Below are positions 1-9,067 of a stretch of 64,000 bases of DNA, piece by piece. The notes beneath the pieces were generated by a model. It had not been told where the DNA came from. It was given only the letters and a program-made list of their open reading frames with translations, and made no database searches. The first letter of the stretch is position 1, and the number at the start of each line of letters is the position of its first letter. This DNA comes from Paraburkholderia fungorum (lineage in GTDB: Bacteria; Pseudomonadota; Gammaproteobacteria; Burkholderiales; Burkholderiaceae), in assembly GCF_900099835.1 (NCBI RefSeq), contig NZ_FNKP01000002.1:2356001-2420000 (forward strand), in the 5' to 3' direction. The position numbers and the translations under genes were made by a program.

Positions 1-918
1 CGGCTGATCGGCCGCGAGCGCGGCTATCACGGCGTGGGTTTCGGCGGCATTTCGGTGGGCGGAATTGCGCCGAATCGCAAGACGTTTTCGGGCGCGCTGC
101 TGCCGGCGGTCGATCATCTGCCGCACACGCATAACCTCGAACACAACGCGTTTTCGAAGGGACAGCCCGCTTGGGGTGCGCATCTCGCCGACGAGCTGGA
201 GCGCATCGTCACGCTGCACGATGCATCGACGATTGCCGCCGTGATCGTCGAGCCGGTGGCCGGTTCGACCGGCGTGCTGATTCCGCCGCAAGGCTATCTG
301 CAGAAGCTGCGCGAAATCTGCACGAAACACGGCATCCTGCTGATTTTCGACGAAGTGATTACCGGTTTCGGCCGCGTCGGCAAGGCAACGGCGAGCGAGT
401 ATTTCGGCGTGACGCCGGACCTGATCACGATGGCGAAGGCGATCAACAACGCGTCGATCCCGATGGGCGCAGTGGCAGCGAGCCGCACGATTCACGACAC
501 GGTCGTCAATAACGGCGCGCCTGGCGCGATCGAACTGTTCCATGGCTATACGTATTCGGCGCATCCGGCGGCGGCTGCCGCTGCGGTGGCGACACTGGAT
601 CTGTATCAGCGCGAAGGTCTGTTCGAGCGCGCGGCCACGCTCGCGCCGACGTTCGAAGCCGCCGCGCATTCGCTGCGCGGCGCGAAGCATGTGAAGGACG
701 TGCGCAACCTCGGGATGATCGCGGGCGTGGAGGTCGAATCGCGCGACGGCGCACCGGGCGCGCGGGCTTACGAGGCGTTCGTCAAGTGCTTCGAGGCGGG
801 TGTGCTGGTGCGATTCACCGGCGATATCCTCGCGTTTTCACCACCGCTGATCATCAACGAAGAGCAGATCGCGCACATCTTCAAGACGGTCGGGGACGTG
901 CTGGCGACGGTGCAATAA
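1..918 (+). CDS. Class III (omega) aminotransferase, C-terminal part
   Basis: The reading frame is open from the first base of the window, so the N-terminus is missing; 305 codons and a TAA stop are visible. The protein is a PLP-dependent fold-type I class III aminotransferase. The visible motifs are LIFDEVITGFGR, whose Asp contacts the PLP pyridine nitrogen, and the LITMAKAINNASIPMGAV segment, whose Lys would form the Schiff base. A start and small domain of about 130 residues should lie upstream. The relatives I recognise are beta-alanine or omega-amino acid:pyruvate aminotransferases; substrate cannot be read from the sequence. It is transcribed towards the minus-strand operon that follows, so it is not part of it. 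Confidence 0.85.
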   Translation, partial: RLIGRERGYHGVGFGGISVGGIAPNRKTFSGALLPAVDHLPHTHNLEHNAFSKGQPAWGAHLADELERIVTLHDASTIAAVIVEPVAGSTGVLIPPQGYLQKLREICTKHGILLIFDEVITGFGRVGKATASEYFGVTPDLITMAKAINNASIPMGAVAASRTIHDTVVNNGAPGAIELFHGYTYSAHPAAAAAAVATLDLYQREGLFERAATLAPTFEAAAHSLRGAKHVKDVRNLGMIAGVEVESRDGAPGARAYEAFVKCFEAGVLVRFTGDILAFSPPLIINEEQIAHIFKTVGDVLATVQ

Positions 919-927
919 CGCAGGTCG

Positions 928-955
928 GTAGAAGGACCGCATGCGGTCCTTCTAC
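928..955. terminator. Perfect 28-bp palindrome after the aminotransferase
   Basis: The arms GTAGAAGGACCGC and its exact complement meet at a central GCATGC, giving a fully self-complementary 28-base sequence ten bases after the stop codon. As RNA it would form a strong hairpin. No T-run follows on either strand, so it is not a classical intrinsic terminator; it may end transcription weakly, protect the 3' end or bind a dimeric regulator. Confidence 0.45.
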
Positions 956-1100
956 GTTCGCCGGGACGGGTTCCAGAATCGCCCTACCCGCTTTTTCCCC
1001 ACGCCGAAAGTCGGCAATGAGTGCGCTGCGAAGTCCACATGGGCGCCTCGCTTCACCCGATGCGCGGCAAACTCCACGCCGCGCACCCTCCTCCCTCCGC

Positions 1101-1625
1101 CTAATGATGCGCACGCGAAGCCCGCGTATGCGCTGCCTTCTTCGCAGCGGCTGATCGTCCCGCAGCTCCCTTCGTCGCAGCCGCCTTCTTCGCCGCCGCC
1201 GAGCGGCTAGCGGCCGGACGTCTGGCCGCCGCAGCCCGGGTCTGCTTCGCCATCGCCGCAGGCGACGCGCCCGCCGTGCTCTCGCGCTTCAGCGCATCGG
1301 TCGCGGCGCGTGAGCGCTTCGCAGTCGATTCGGTACTCGCGCTCTTTCTCGCCGTACTTTTGTGCTGTCCGGCGGCGTTGTCCTTGTCCGCTTTCTTGCG
1401 GGTCGCTTCGCTCGCGGTCCCCTTCTTTGGCGACTTCACCGCGACGCCCGCGCGACGCGCTTCCGACAGACCAATCGCAATCGCCTGTTTCGCCGACCGG
1501 ACACCGTGTTTGCCGGCGCGAACCTTATCGACCTGTTCCTTGACGAACTCTCCCGCCTGGGTGCTCGGTGCCTTGCCGGCACGCTTGTCGGCCTGGGCAC
1601 GCTTGAGGGTTTTCTGCTCGGGCAT
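1101..1625 (-). CDS. DUF6496-type basic protein with histone H1-like tail
   Basis: This 174-residue protein starts at an ATG preceded by GGAGG. The first half carries the GKHGVRSAKQAIAIGLSEAR segment, which I recognise as the DUF6496 signature common in Burkholderiaceae. The second half is low complexity, made of Ala, Lys, Arg, Ser and Thr with repeated AAAKKAA units resembling bacterial histone H1-like tails. The high positive charge predicts DNA or RNA binding in the nucleoid; no enzymatic residues are visible. It appears monocistronic. The family assignment is from memory and the nucleic-acid role is inferred from composition. Confidence 0.75.
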   Translation of the reverse strand: MPEQKTLKRAQADKRAGKAPSTQAGEFVKEQVDKVRAGKHGVRSAKQAIAIGLSEARRAGVAVKSPKKGTASEATRKKADKDNAAGQHKSTARKSASTESTAKRSRAATDALKRESTAGASPAAMAKQTRAAAARRPAASRSAAAKKAAATKGAAGRSAAAKKAAHTRASRAHH

Positions 1626-1939
1626 GACGGTCCTCCAGTTTGGCTAAGGTGTTTTGTCATGCAGCAACGGCTGTGCCGCGCGATCTGAACGCCCGCAACG
1701 TGTGCCCAGATTGAGAGCGGCGGATTGGAAACCCACGCTCAACGCGAAGCCCGGCAAGTTTCAAAGTCACTCGCCATCAATTCAAAAGAATCCAATTACT
1801 TTCGACAGAAATTCGCCAATCGATTCGAATCGCAGCCGGATTCGCGCGAATTGCCGCGCAGCACTCGCGCACGCCGGAAGGACGGCGTATGGTGTCAGCA
1901 AGGGTTGGCGCCGTGGTCCGGCCCGACGGGAGACGTCAC
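1626..1939. other. Intergenic region, divergent promoters
   Basis: These 314 bases separate the start of the DUF6496 gene from the start of the small hypothetical gene on the other strand. AT content rises around 1780-1830, fitting promoters. I see no RNA gene, repeat or convincing operator. Confidence 0.5.
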
Positions 1940-2191
1940 ATGAAGATACCGACCGTTCGCGCAGGTGCGCACATCGAAGGCGTGCACTGGATCGCCGAAT
2001 ACGCCGAAGACGTTCACGAGATTCGCGTGTTTCGCGAAGGCCAGGAGGTGGATGTGCACAACGCGCCGTCCACATTGTTCGGCGACGAAGAGAATGCGGG
2101 GTCCAAAAGCACCGCGGATCACCGCGCTGTCGAGGCGGCCGTGCTGGCTTATCTGAAGCGCTTCGTGATCGAGCACGACGCGGAAGAGTGA
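1940..2191 (+). CDS. Small hypothetical protein (83 aa)
   Basis: I place the start at the ATG opening MKIPTVRAGAHIEG; an upstream in-frame ATG at 1889 would add residues with no protein-like character. The product is acidic, has no signal peptide or membrane segment, and contains a short aromatic and acidic segment (HWIAEYAEDVHEIRVF) likely to form a beta-strand-rich core. I do not recognise a named family. It stands alone and converges on the substrate-binding protein gene, with a strong hairpin between them. Coding is supported by the clean frame and codon use matching neighbours. Confidence 0.55.
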   Translation: MKIPTVRAGAHIEGVHWIAEYAEDVHEIRVFREGQEVDVHNAPSTLFGDEENAGSKSTADHRAVEAAVLAYLKRFVIEHDAEE

Positions 2192-2241
2192 GCAGGCGGC
2201 ACTGCGCTTTTTCATGGAGCCTGAGACGCTCCTTCAATACA

Positions 2242-2266
2242 GCCTGCGGCGTCACGCGCCGCAGGC
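2242..2266. terminator. Hairpin between convergent genes
   Basis: GCCTGCGGCG at 2242-2251 pairs exactly with CGCCGCAGGC at 2257-2266 around a five-base loop. It lies between the convergent hypothetical gene and the ABC substrate-binding protein gene and could terminate both, although the flanking T-runs are poor. Confidence 0.55.
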
Positions 2267-2302
2267 CTTCAAACACGAAGCATCGTTACATCGGCGGCCG
2301 CT

Positions 2303-3511
2303 TCAGTCCGCCGGCCGCAGCTTCTTCACTTCGGCATCCGATGGCTGCACGCTCGCGCCATCGATATAGCGGTACGACGTCATCACGCCCTTGCCGTCCT
2401 TCACCGCCGTCACGCCGACATACGCACCCATCGTCGACTGGTTGTCCTGCGCGCGGTACATGATCGGCCCGAACGGCGTATCGACATTCAAGCCCTTGAA
2501 CGCAGCGGCGAGTTTGTCCGGATCGGTCGAACCCGCTTTTTTGATGCCGTCCGCAATCGACATCAGCGCCGAATAGCCGACCACCGAACCCAGTCGCGGA
2601 TAGTCGTGATACTTCGCCTGATACGCGTCGACGAACTTTTTGTTCGCGGCCGTATCGATCGAATACCACGGGTAGCCGGTGACGATCCAGCCGGTCGGCG
2701 CTTCAGCGCCTAGCGGGTCGAGATAGTCCGGCTCGCCGGTCAGCAACGACACCACGCTGGTGTTCTTGAAGAGACCGCGCGTATTGCCTTCACGCACGAA
2801 CTTGCCGAGATCCGCGCCGAACAGCACGTTGAAAATCGCGTCCGGCTTCGCATCGGCAATCGCCTGAGTGACCGCGCCCGCATCCACCTTGCCGAGCGGT
2901 GTTGCCTGTTCGACGACGAACTGCACGTCGGGCTGCGCCGCCGTCAGCAGCTTCTTGAACGTCGCGACCGCCGACTGCCCGTACTCGTAGTTCGGATACA
3001 CCAGCGCCCAGCGCTTCTTGTGCAGCTTCGCCGCTTCGGGCACCAGCATCGCCACCTGCATATACGTCGAAGGACGCAGACGGTACGTGTATTTGTTGCC
3101 ATCGGCCCAGACGATCTTGTCGGTCAACGGCTCGGCGGCGAGGAAGAAAATCTTCTTCTGCTTCGCGAAGTCGCTCAACGCAAGGCCCGTGTTCGACAGG
3201 AAGCCGCCGAACAGCAACTGCACCTGCTCGCCCGCGATCAACTCCTGTGCGGCGCGAATCGTGTCGCCGGGGTTGCCGTTGTCATCGCGCGACACGACTT
3301 CGAGTTGTTTGCCGAGCACGCCGCCCGCTGCATTCACCTGCTCGAGCGCCAGATTCCAGCCGTTCTTGTAAGGCCCGAGAAAGGCGGGCTGCGCCTTGTA
3401 GCTGTTGATCTCGCCGATCTTGATGGTCTGCTGTGCGCTCGCGCCCAAGGCGGCAAACGAGAACACCGTCGACACCGTGAGGCGAGAGATCCATCCTGCG
3501 CGCGTGGTCAT
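2303..3511 (-). CDS. Branched-chain-type ABC substrate-binding protein
   Basis: This 402-residue periplasmic binding protein belongs to the type I (Leu/Ile/Val, HAAT) family. It opens with a Sec signal peptide ending near ALGASAQ, followed by TIKIGEINSYKAQPAFLGPY, the usual first strand and ligand-loop of the family; the VNAAGGVLGKQLEVV segment is also typical. It is the last gene of the minus-strand operon, 107 bases after the hydroxylase large subunit, and should feed the LivHM, LivG and LivF homologues of the same operon. Relatives import amides, urea, amino acids or aromatic acids. The setting suggests the N-heteroaromatic acid degraded by the operon, but specificity is inferred from position only. 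Confidence 0.9.
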   Translation of the reverse strand: MTTRAGWISRLTVSTVFSFAALGASAQQTIKIGEINSYKAQPAFLGPYKNGWNLALEQVNAAGGVLGKQLEVVSRDDNGNPGDTIRAAQELIAGEQVQLLFGGFLSNTGLALSDFAKQKKIFFLAAEPLTDKIVWADGNKYTYRLRPSTYMQVAMLVPEAAKLHKKRWALVYPNYEYGQSAVATFKKLLTAAQPDVQFVVEQATPLGKVDAGAVTQAIADAKPDAIFNVLFGADLGKFVREGNTRGLFKNTSVVSLLTGEPDYLDPLGAEAPTGWIVTGYPWYSIDTAANKKFVDAYQAKYHDYPRLGSVVGYSALMSIADGIKKAGSTDPDKLAAAFKGLNVDTPFGPIMYRAQDNQSTMGAYVGVTAVKDGKGVMTSYRYIDGASVQPSDAEVKKLRPAD

Positions 3512-3618
3512 GCGTTTCTCCGTTATCAGAAGGATTGCGTGAAAGCTGTTCGTTGTTGTTGCGCTCGCTGTTCCGCGCGCTTTTCCGCTTTATATCAGGC
3601 GAAAAAACGGCCGGCGTT

Positions 3619-6600
3619 TCATTCCGCTGGCGACGTCGCGCGAATTCTGGCGACGCTTGCCGTGACGTCCTGCCACGCGGGTTTGCCACCGGCGAATTGC
3701 TGACGCAGGTACGACACGAGTTCGGCCACCTGGGCGTCGTTGAAACTGTCGCGATAAGCCGGCATCGTACCGAGTTCGGGGCGCGCAGGCGAGCCGATGC
3801 CGTCGAGAATCACGCGGATCAGGTTATCGGGTGTCGCGCTGTGCAGATTCGTGTTAAGCGCGAGCGACGGATGCGCGCCGAACAGTTGCGGCCCGCTGCC
3901 CGTGTGATGACACGCGGCGCAAGCACCGTCAAAGAGACGCGCGCCGGGCGTGGACGGCGCGCCGCTAATCGCGCTGGCCTGCTCGTATTGACGCGCGACC
4001 GCCTGCGGATCGGCGTTCGCCTCGAGCGGACTGAGCGACGCGAGATACGTCGCCATCGCGCGAATATCGCTGTCGGGCAGCGCCGCCAGATCGCCGACGA
4101 CGGGCGCCATCGGCCCCGCTGCAACGCCGTGCAACGGCGCGTGACCGTGACGCAGATAGCTGAACAGTTCGTCCTCGCTCCACGGAACGGGCGCGTTCGA
4201 AAGCGTGGATAAAGCGGGCGCTTCCCAGCCGTCCGCAACACCGCCGCCCATGAAAGCCGCACCGGTTTTCTCGGCGCCGAACGCGTTGCGCGGCGAGTGA
4301 CACGCGCTGCAATGGCCGAGGCCGTTCACGAGATACGCGCCGCGATTCCATTGCGCGCTTTGGGCCGCGTCCGCGCTGAACGTGGTGCGTCCGAGGAACA
4401 GGCCGTTCCATGCCGCCATCAGCGGACGCACGCTGAACGGGAACGCGAGCTTCGTTTCGGGCGGCCGTGAGCGCACCGGCGTTTGCGACATCAGATACGC
4501 GTACAGCGCCTTGAGGTCGTCGTCGGAAGTGTTCCTGAACGACGTGTACGGGAACGCCGGATAAAGCCGGTGACCGTCACGACTGATGCCCTGCCGCATC
4601 GCGCGCACGAAGGCTTCCAACGACCAGTTGCCGATTCCGGTCTGGCCGTCCGGCGTGATGTTGGTGCTATAGACGGTGCCGAACGGCGTCGCGAGCGGTT
4701 TGCCGCCCGCGTTCGGCACGCCGTTCTGCGCGGTATGGCAAACCGCGCAATTCCCGAGCGACGCAAGCACCTTGCCGCGTGCCACCAGATCGGGGGCGAA
4801 CGCGCTGGCAAGCGGCGGCGTGATCGGTGCGATCGCGTGCGGCGTGAGCGACAACGCACCGAGCCAGCCCGCCGCGCCCGCTGCGAATGCGCCGAGAAAA
4901 CCCAGTCGCCAGCGCTTTTTCCTGCGGGCTGCGGCGTCTTCGGCCTGCGCGTCGGCAAGCGCCGCGCGGATCGTTTCCGGCGTGAACGGAGGTCGACGAA
5001 AACGCACACCTGTCGCGTCGAAAAGCGCGTTGGCGATTGCCGCCGCGCCTGGCAGCGACGCGGATTCGCCCGCGCCCATCGGCGGCTCGCCGTGACGCGG
5101 CATCATCACCACGTCGATCACCGGCACTTCGCGGAACGTCAGGATCGGATACGCGCCCCACTCCTGGCTCGTCACCGCGTTTTCACCGAACGTCACGCGC
5201 TCTTTCAACGCACGGCTGGTCGCCTGAATCACGTTGCCGTGTATCTGATGACGCACGCCGTCTGGATTCACCATCGTGCCGGTGTCCTGGCCGACCACCA
5301 CGCGCGTCACCGCGAGTTCGCCGCTTTTGCGGTTGACTTCGACGTCGGCGATCCACGCGGACCACGCCGCGCCGAAGCCGGGAAATTTGCTATGCACGTA
5401 GCGGGCGTACGCGATGCCCCTGCCCCGTGCAATATCGCCTTCCTGCTCCCGCGTTGCCGATGGATCGCGCGGCTCCCAACCCGCTCTTTCAGCGACCGCC
5501 TTGACCAGATCGACCGCGCGCGGATCGGTCAGATGCCTCAGCCGGAATTCGACGGGATCGACGCCCGCCTCGGCCGCGAGTTCGTCGATGAACGACTCGT
5601 GCGCGAACGTGTTCGGCAACGCGGACACGCCGCGCAACCAGGCAGCACGCACGATCGGCGGCGTATCGTCGCAAACGATCCGCATGCTGCGATAGTCGTA
5701 CGGCGGCACGGCCGTGCGGTCGCCCATTTCGAACACCTGCGGCTGCGCGGGGATCGTGCCGGTCAATAGCAGCGCCAGCGTAGGCGCATCGTTCGACGGA
5801 TAACGCGTCGCGAAATCGTACGCGGCCAGTTCGCCTTCGGCGCTCAACGCGCCGCGCACATCCATCAATTGCGCGGCGCCTTTCGGCTCCCACGTGTGTT
5901 CGTCTTCGCGCGACAGTTGCACGCGCACCGGCGCGCCGGTTGCACGCGAGAGCAACGCGGCGTCGGCGGCGACGTCGTCCGCGCAATTGCGGCCGTAGCA
6001 TCCTGCGGCATCCATTCGCACGATCTCGATGTGCGCCTCGTCCATTGCCATCAGCAATGCGAGATCGGCGCGTAGCGAATGCGGATTCTGCGTGCCCGAC
6101 CAGACCTTCAACGCGCCTTCACGATAATCGGCGACCGCGCACGACGGCCCAATCGACGCGTGCATCTGGAACGGCCATACATACGTACGCTCCAGAGTGC
6201 GCACAGGGTCTTGCGCGAGCGTGGCATCCACATCGCCGTCGATCAAAAGATCACGACGTGTAGCAGGATTCGCGCGCAACGCGGCTTCCACCTCCTCGCT
6301 CGTTTCAAGCGATGGCAAACCCTCAACCGTTTTCCACTGCACGTCCAGTCGTTTTACCGCTTGCTGCGCGACTTCTTCTCGCTCGGCGACGATGCCGACG
6401 AAATCGCGAATCACCACGACCTTGACGATGCCGGGCAACTCGCTGACGGAGTTTTCGTCGACGTGCAGCAGGCTATTGCCCATGAAGTCGCCCTGCGCAA
6501 TGCCCGCATAAGGCGGCCTCACCACGCGGCCATGCAACATGCCGGGCACGCGTACATCGTGCACGAAAATCAGTTCGCCCGTTGCCTTCGCGGGGATGTC

Positions 6601-7239
6601 GACGCGCGGCGTGCTCCTGCCCACGACTTTGTACTGGTCGGGCGACTTCAACGGTGCATCGGCGGAGAGTTTCAGTTCGACGCGCCGTCCGCTGACCAGC
6701 TCCCCATAGGGAATGCTTTTCGCGGCGACGCCTTCGCTTTTTGCATCACGCAGAAATACTTTGCCATCCTGCACATCCAGTTGGTCTGCATCAGCGCCCA
6801 GACGCGCCGCCGCTTCGGCGAGCAAATATTGACGCGCTTGCGCCGCCGCCTGCCGCAAGGGCACCGCCGAAATCTGAATCGTCGCGCTGGCAATCGTCGG
6901 CCCCTGATTCGGCGCTTCACCCGTGTGGCCGAGCACGATCGATACGCGCGTGAGCGGTACATCCAGTTCTTCCGCGACGATCTGCGCGAGCGCCGTGCCG
7001 ATACCCGTCCCGAGATCGACGTGACCGTTGAATGCAACCACACTGCCGTCATCACGCACGACGAGAAACAGATCCGCCTCGGTCGGCACGAACGACGAAC
7101 GCGAACCCGGCTGTCCGATCGCGGCCTTCACCGGACCTTGCGGCGGCCGCGTCACGATCAGCACGCTCTGCGCGTCATACAGCTGTTTGCGCGACGGCGG
7201 CGGCGTGCGTCGATCGACGCTGAAGTCCGGGCCGGTCAT
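3619..7239 (-). CDS. nicB: Molybdenum hydroxylase large subunit fused to tri-haem cytochrome c (NicB-like)
   Basis: A 1206-residue two-part protein. Residues 1 to about 740 are a xanthine-dehydrogenase/isoquinoline-oxidoreductase molybdopterin subunit, with NGHVDLGTGIGTALAQ near the start and the GAGESASLPGAAAIANAL segment containing the catalytic Glu. A membrane-anchor-like stretch (LGFLGAFAAGAAGWLGALSL) precedes a cytochrome domain with three CxxCH haem sites: CAVCH 831-835, CSACH 977-981 and CAACH 1107-1111. Pseudomonas putida NicB has the same architecture and passes electrons from nicotinate hydroxylation through its haems to the respiratory chain. The ATG overlaps the stop of the 2Fe-2S subunit gene, so the two are translationally coupled. 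The exact substrate (nicotinate or a related N-heterocycle) is inferred. Confidence 0.88.
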   Translation of the reverse strand: MTGPDFSVDRRTPPPSRKQLYDAQSVLIVTRPPQGPVKAAIGQPGSRSSFVPTEADLFLVVRDDGSVVAFNGHVDLGTGIGTALAQIVAEELDVPLTRVSIVLGHTGEAPNQGPTIASATIQISAVPLRQAAAQARQYLLAEAAARLGADADQLDVQDGKVFLRDAKSEGVAAKSIPYGELVSGRRVELKLSADAPLKSPDQYKVVGRSTPRVDIPAKATGELIFVHDVRVPGMLHGRVVRPPYAGIAQGDFMGNSLLHVDENSVSELPGIVKVVVIRDFVGIVAEREEVAQQAVKRLDVQWKTVEGLPSLETSEEVEAALRANPATRRDLLIDGDVDATLAQDPVRTLERTYVWPFQMHASIGPSCAVADYREGALKVWSGTQNPHSLRADLALLMAMDEAHIEIVRMDAAGCYGRNCADDVAADAALLSRATGAPVRVQLSREDEHTWEPKGAAQLMDVRGALSAEGELAAYDFATRYPSNDAPTLALLLTGTIPAQPQVFEMGDRTAVPPYDYRSMRIVCDDTPPIVRAAWLRGVSALPNTFAHESFIDELAAEAGVDPVEFRLRHLTDPRAVDLVKAVAERAGWEPRDPSATREQEGDIARGRGIAYARYVHSKFPGFGAAWSAWIADVEVNRKSGELAVTRVVVGQDTGTMVNPDGVRHQIHGNVIQATSRALKERVTFGENAVTSQEWGAYPILTFREVPVIDVVMMPRHGEPPMGAGESASLPGAAAIANALFDATGVRFRRPPFTPETIRAALADAQAEDAAARRKKRWRLGFLGAFAAGAAGWLGALSLTPHAIAPITPPLASAFAPDLVARGKVLASLGNCAVCHTAQNGVPNAGGKPLATPFGTVYSTNITPDGQTGIGNWSLEAFVRAMRQGISRDGHRLYPAFPYTSFRNTSDDDLKALYAYLMSQTPVRSRPPETKLAFPFSVRPLMAAWNGLFLGRTTFSADAAQSAQWNRGAYLVNGLGHCSACHSPRNAFGAEKTGAAFMGGGVADGWEAPALSTLSNAPVPWSEDELFSYLRHGHAPLHGVAAGPMAPVVGDLAALPDSDIRAMATYLASLSPLEANADPQAVARQYEQASAISGAPSTPGARLFDGACAACHHTGSGPQLFGAHPSLALNTNLHSATPDNLIRVILDGIGSPARPELGTMPAYRDSFNDAQVAELVSYLRQQFAGGKPAWQDVTASVARIRATSPAE

Positions 7240-7760
7240 GTGCGCGCTCCTTCATGCACGAGCGGCGCAGTGGTTGGCGCAACTTGCGCGGCCAGCAATT
7301 GCGCAGCGCGTTGCACCGCTCGCACGATTTCGACATGCGTGCCGCAGCGGCACAGATTGCGCGACAACTCACGCTGGATCGTCGCGACGCTCGGCTGTGG
7401 ATCGCGATCGAGCAATGCTTTGGCCGTCATGATCATGCCGTTCAGACAGTAGCCGCATTGCGCGGCCTGTTCTTCGATAAACGCCTGTTGTACGGGGTGC
7501 AACGCGGCGCGCGTGCCGAGTCCTTCGAGCGTCGTGATGTCGCGGCCCAGTGCGACCTTTGCGGTCGTCACACAGGCGCGCGTCGGCACGCCGTCGAGCA
7601 ACACCGTGCACGCGCCGCACTCGCCCAAACCGCAGCCGAATTTCGGCCCGTTCAACGCGAGGTCGTTGCGCAACAGGTAGAGCAAGGGCGTGTCGGCATC
7701 GGCGTGGACGAGATGCGTCGCGCCGTTCACGTTCAGCACCAGTGGCGCGGGGCGTGTCAT
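7236..7760 (-). CDS. nicA: 2Fe-2S subunit of the molybdenum hydroxylase (NicA-like)
   Basis: A protein of about 174 residues of the xanthine-dehydrogenase small-subunit family. The first cluster is bound by CGLGECGACTVLLDG plus the following Cys (plant-ferredoxin type), and the second by CGYC and CRC in the C-terminal helical domain (QCGYCLNGMIM, NLCRCGTHVEI). It relays electrons from the Mo centre of the partner subunit to the haems. I chose the ATG at 7760 (MTRPAPLVLNV); a GTG fifteen bases upstream is possible and neither has a strong ribosome site. It lies between the enamidase-like gene and nicB, in the nicAB order known from aerobic nicotinate degraders. Confidence 0.88.
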   Translation of the reverse strand: MTRPAPLVLNVNGATHLVHADADTPLLYLLRNDLALNGPKFGCGLGECGACTVLLDGVPTRACVTTAKVALGRDITTLEGLGTRAALHPVQQAFIEEQAAQCGYCLNGMIMTAKALLDRDPQPSVATIQRELSRNLCRCGTHVEIVRAVQRAAQLLAAQVAPTTAPLVHEGART

Positions 7761-7791
7761 CGCGATGCCGCCCACGCGTGTCGGCGCGTAC

Positions 7792-8991
7792 TCACAGCAC
7801 GACCGGCACTTCAGTGGCCGGCGGCGTGTTGCGGCTGCGGCGACAGCGGATCAGACCGTCGATCATCACCATGCCCACACCGGGAATATCGCCAAGCTGG
7901 ACGCTTTCGAGCAGCGTATCGGCGGCCGTGTGTTGCGCGCGGTCCATGAAGACGAGGTCAGCGGGACGGCCCACTTCGATCAACCCCTGGCGCAGATTGC
8001 GTTGACGCGCGGTGTTGCCGGTGGCGAAGCAGAACGCGATTTCAGCGGGCACGTCGGCGAGGCTGGAAATCAGCGCGATCATTCGCAGGATGCCGAGCGG
8101 TTGCACGCCGGACCCTGCCGGACTGTCGGTGCCGAGAATGATCCGGTGCGGGCACTTCAATTCGATTGCATGACGCGCAGTCAGCAATGCGATCCGCTCG
8201 TTGCCGTTGTGAACGATCTCCAATGCGCGGCTCGATTGCTCGCACAAATCGCACACATGCTTATACGACAACGATGTATGCCCACCGTTGATATGGCCGA
8301 TCACGTCGGCGTCCGCCGCGAGCACCACGTCGCGATCGATCAGCCCCGAACCCGGAATCGACGGACCGCCCGTGTGAATCGTGCTTTGAATGCCGTACTT
8401 GCGCGCCCACGCGACCATCTGCGCGGCTTCCTCGCCGCCCTTCACGCTGCCGAGCCCGACTTCGCCCAGCAGCTTCACGCCCGCCTCGGACAGCTCCTTG
8501 AAGTCCTCTTCGACCATGCCCTTCTCGATGACCGGCGCACCCGCCATCACCTTGACGCCGCCGCCGACACCCGCGCCGCGCATCCCTTCGAACGAACGTT
8601 GCGCGGTAATCGCCAGCGCCTTCACGCCAAGCACGTCTTTCGGGCGGCCAGGCAGATGCACTTCACCGGCCGAGATCATTGTCGTCACGCCGCCGTTCAG
8701 ATTCGATTCGATCCAGCCCATCTGATTCTGGCGCGGCGTCCAGTCGCCGAATACAGGATGCACATGCGAGTCGATCAGGCCGGGCGCAACCGTCGTGCCC
8801 TTGCAATCGATCGTGGTCTTCGCGCCTTCGAGGTCGCAATCCTTTTCCCGGCCGACCGCGACGATCACGCCGTCGTCGATCACCAGCGTGGTCGCGTCGA
8901 GAATCGGCCGGTCGATATCGCCCGATAACAGCAGCCCGATGTTCGTGATAGCGACCTTGCCCGACAAACCCGTCAACGTCTCTGCTGCCAT
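7792..8991 (-). CDS. ena: Enamidase-like amidohydrolase (6-oxo-tetrahydronicotinate ring opening)
   Basis: This 399-residue metal-dependent amidohydrolase resembles Eubacterium barkeri enamidase, which hydrolyses 1,4,5,6-tetrahydro-6-oxonicotinate to 2-formylglutarate and ammonia. Metal-site features are DSHVHP (His76, His78), the HTGGPSIPGSG and HINGGHTSLS segments in the barrel, and ILGTDSPAGSG for the catalytic Asp. The start is the ATG 18 bases inside the longest frame because it follows AGGAGAGG at good spacing. It sits downstream of livF and just upstream of the hydroxylase small subunit. Together with the reductase-like gene it gives the operon a reductive ring-opening branch. Family membership is clear; the precise substrate rests on context. 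Confidence 0.82.
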   Translation of the reverse strand: MAAETLTGLSGKVAITNIGLLLSGDIDRPILDATTLVIDDGVIVAVGREKDCDLEGAKTTIDCKGTTVAPGLIDSHVHPVFGDWTPRQNQMGWIESNLNGGVTTMISAGEVHLPGRPKDVLGVKALAITAQRSFEGMRGAGVGGGVKVMAGAPVIEKGMVEEDFKELSEAGVKLLGEVGLGSVKGGEEAAQMVAWARKYGIQSTIHTGGPSIPGSGLIDRDVVLAADADVIGHINGGHTSLSYKHVCDLCEQSSRALEIVHNGNERIALLTARHAIELKCPHRIILGTDSPAGSGVQPLGILRMIALISSLADVPAEIAFCFATGNTARQRNLRQGLIEVGRPADLVFMDRAQHTAADTLLESVQLGDIPGVGMVMIDGLIRCRRSRNTPPATEVPVVL

Positions 8992-9067
8992 CTGCCTCTC
9001 CTTTCGCAACGACTGCCCGGCTACGCGTTACATGCGTCGAGGATGCACGCCACGCCCGCCAACGGAA

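Noticed and set aside
1723..1737. GATTGGAAACCCACG, also present at 47573
   Set aside because: A 15-base match is expected by chance about once or twice in a window of this length, and the contexts are unrelated.
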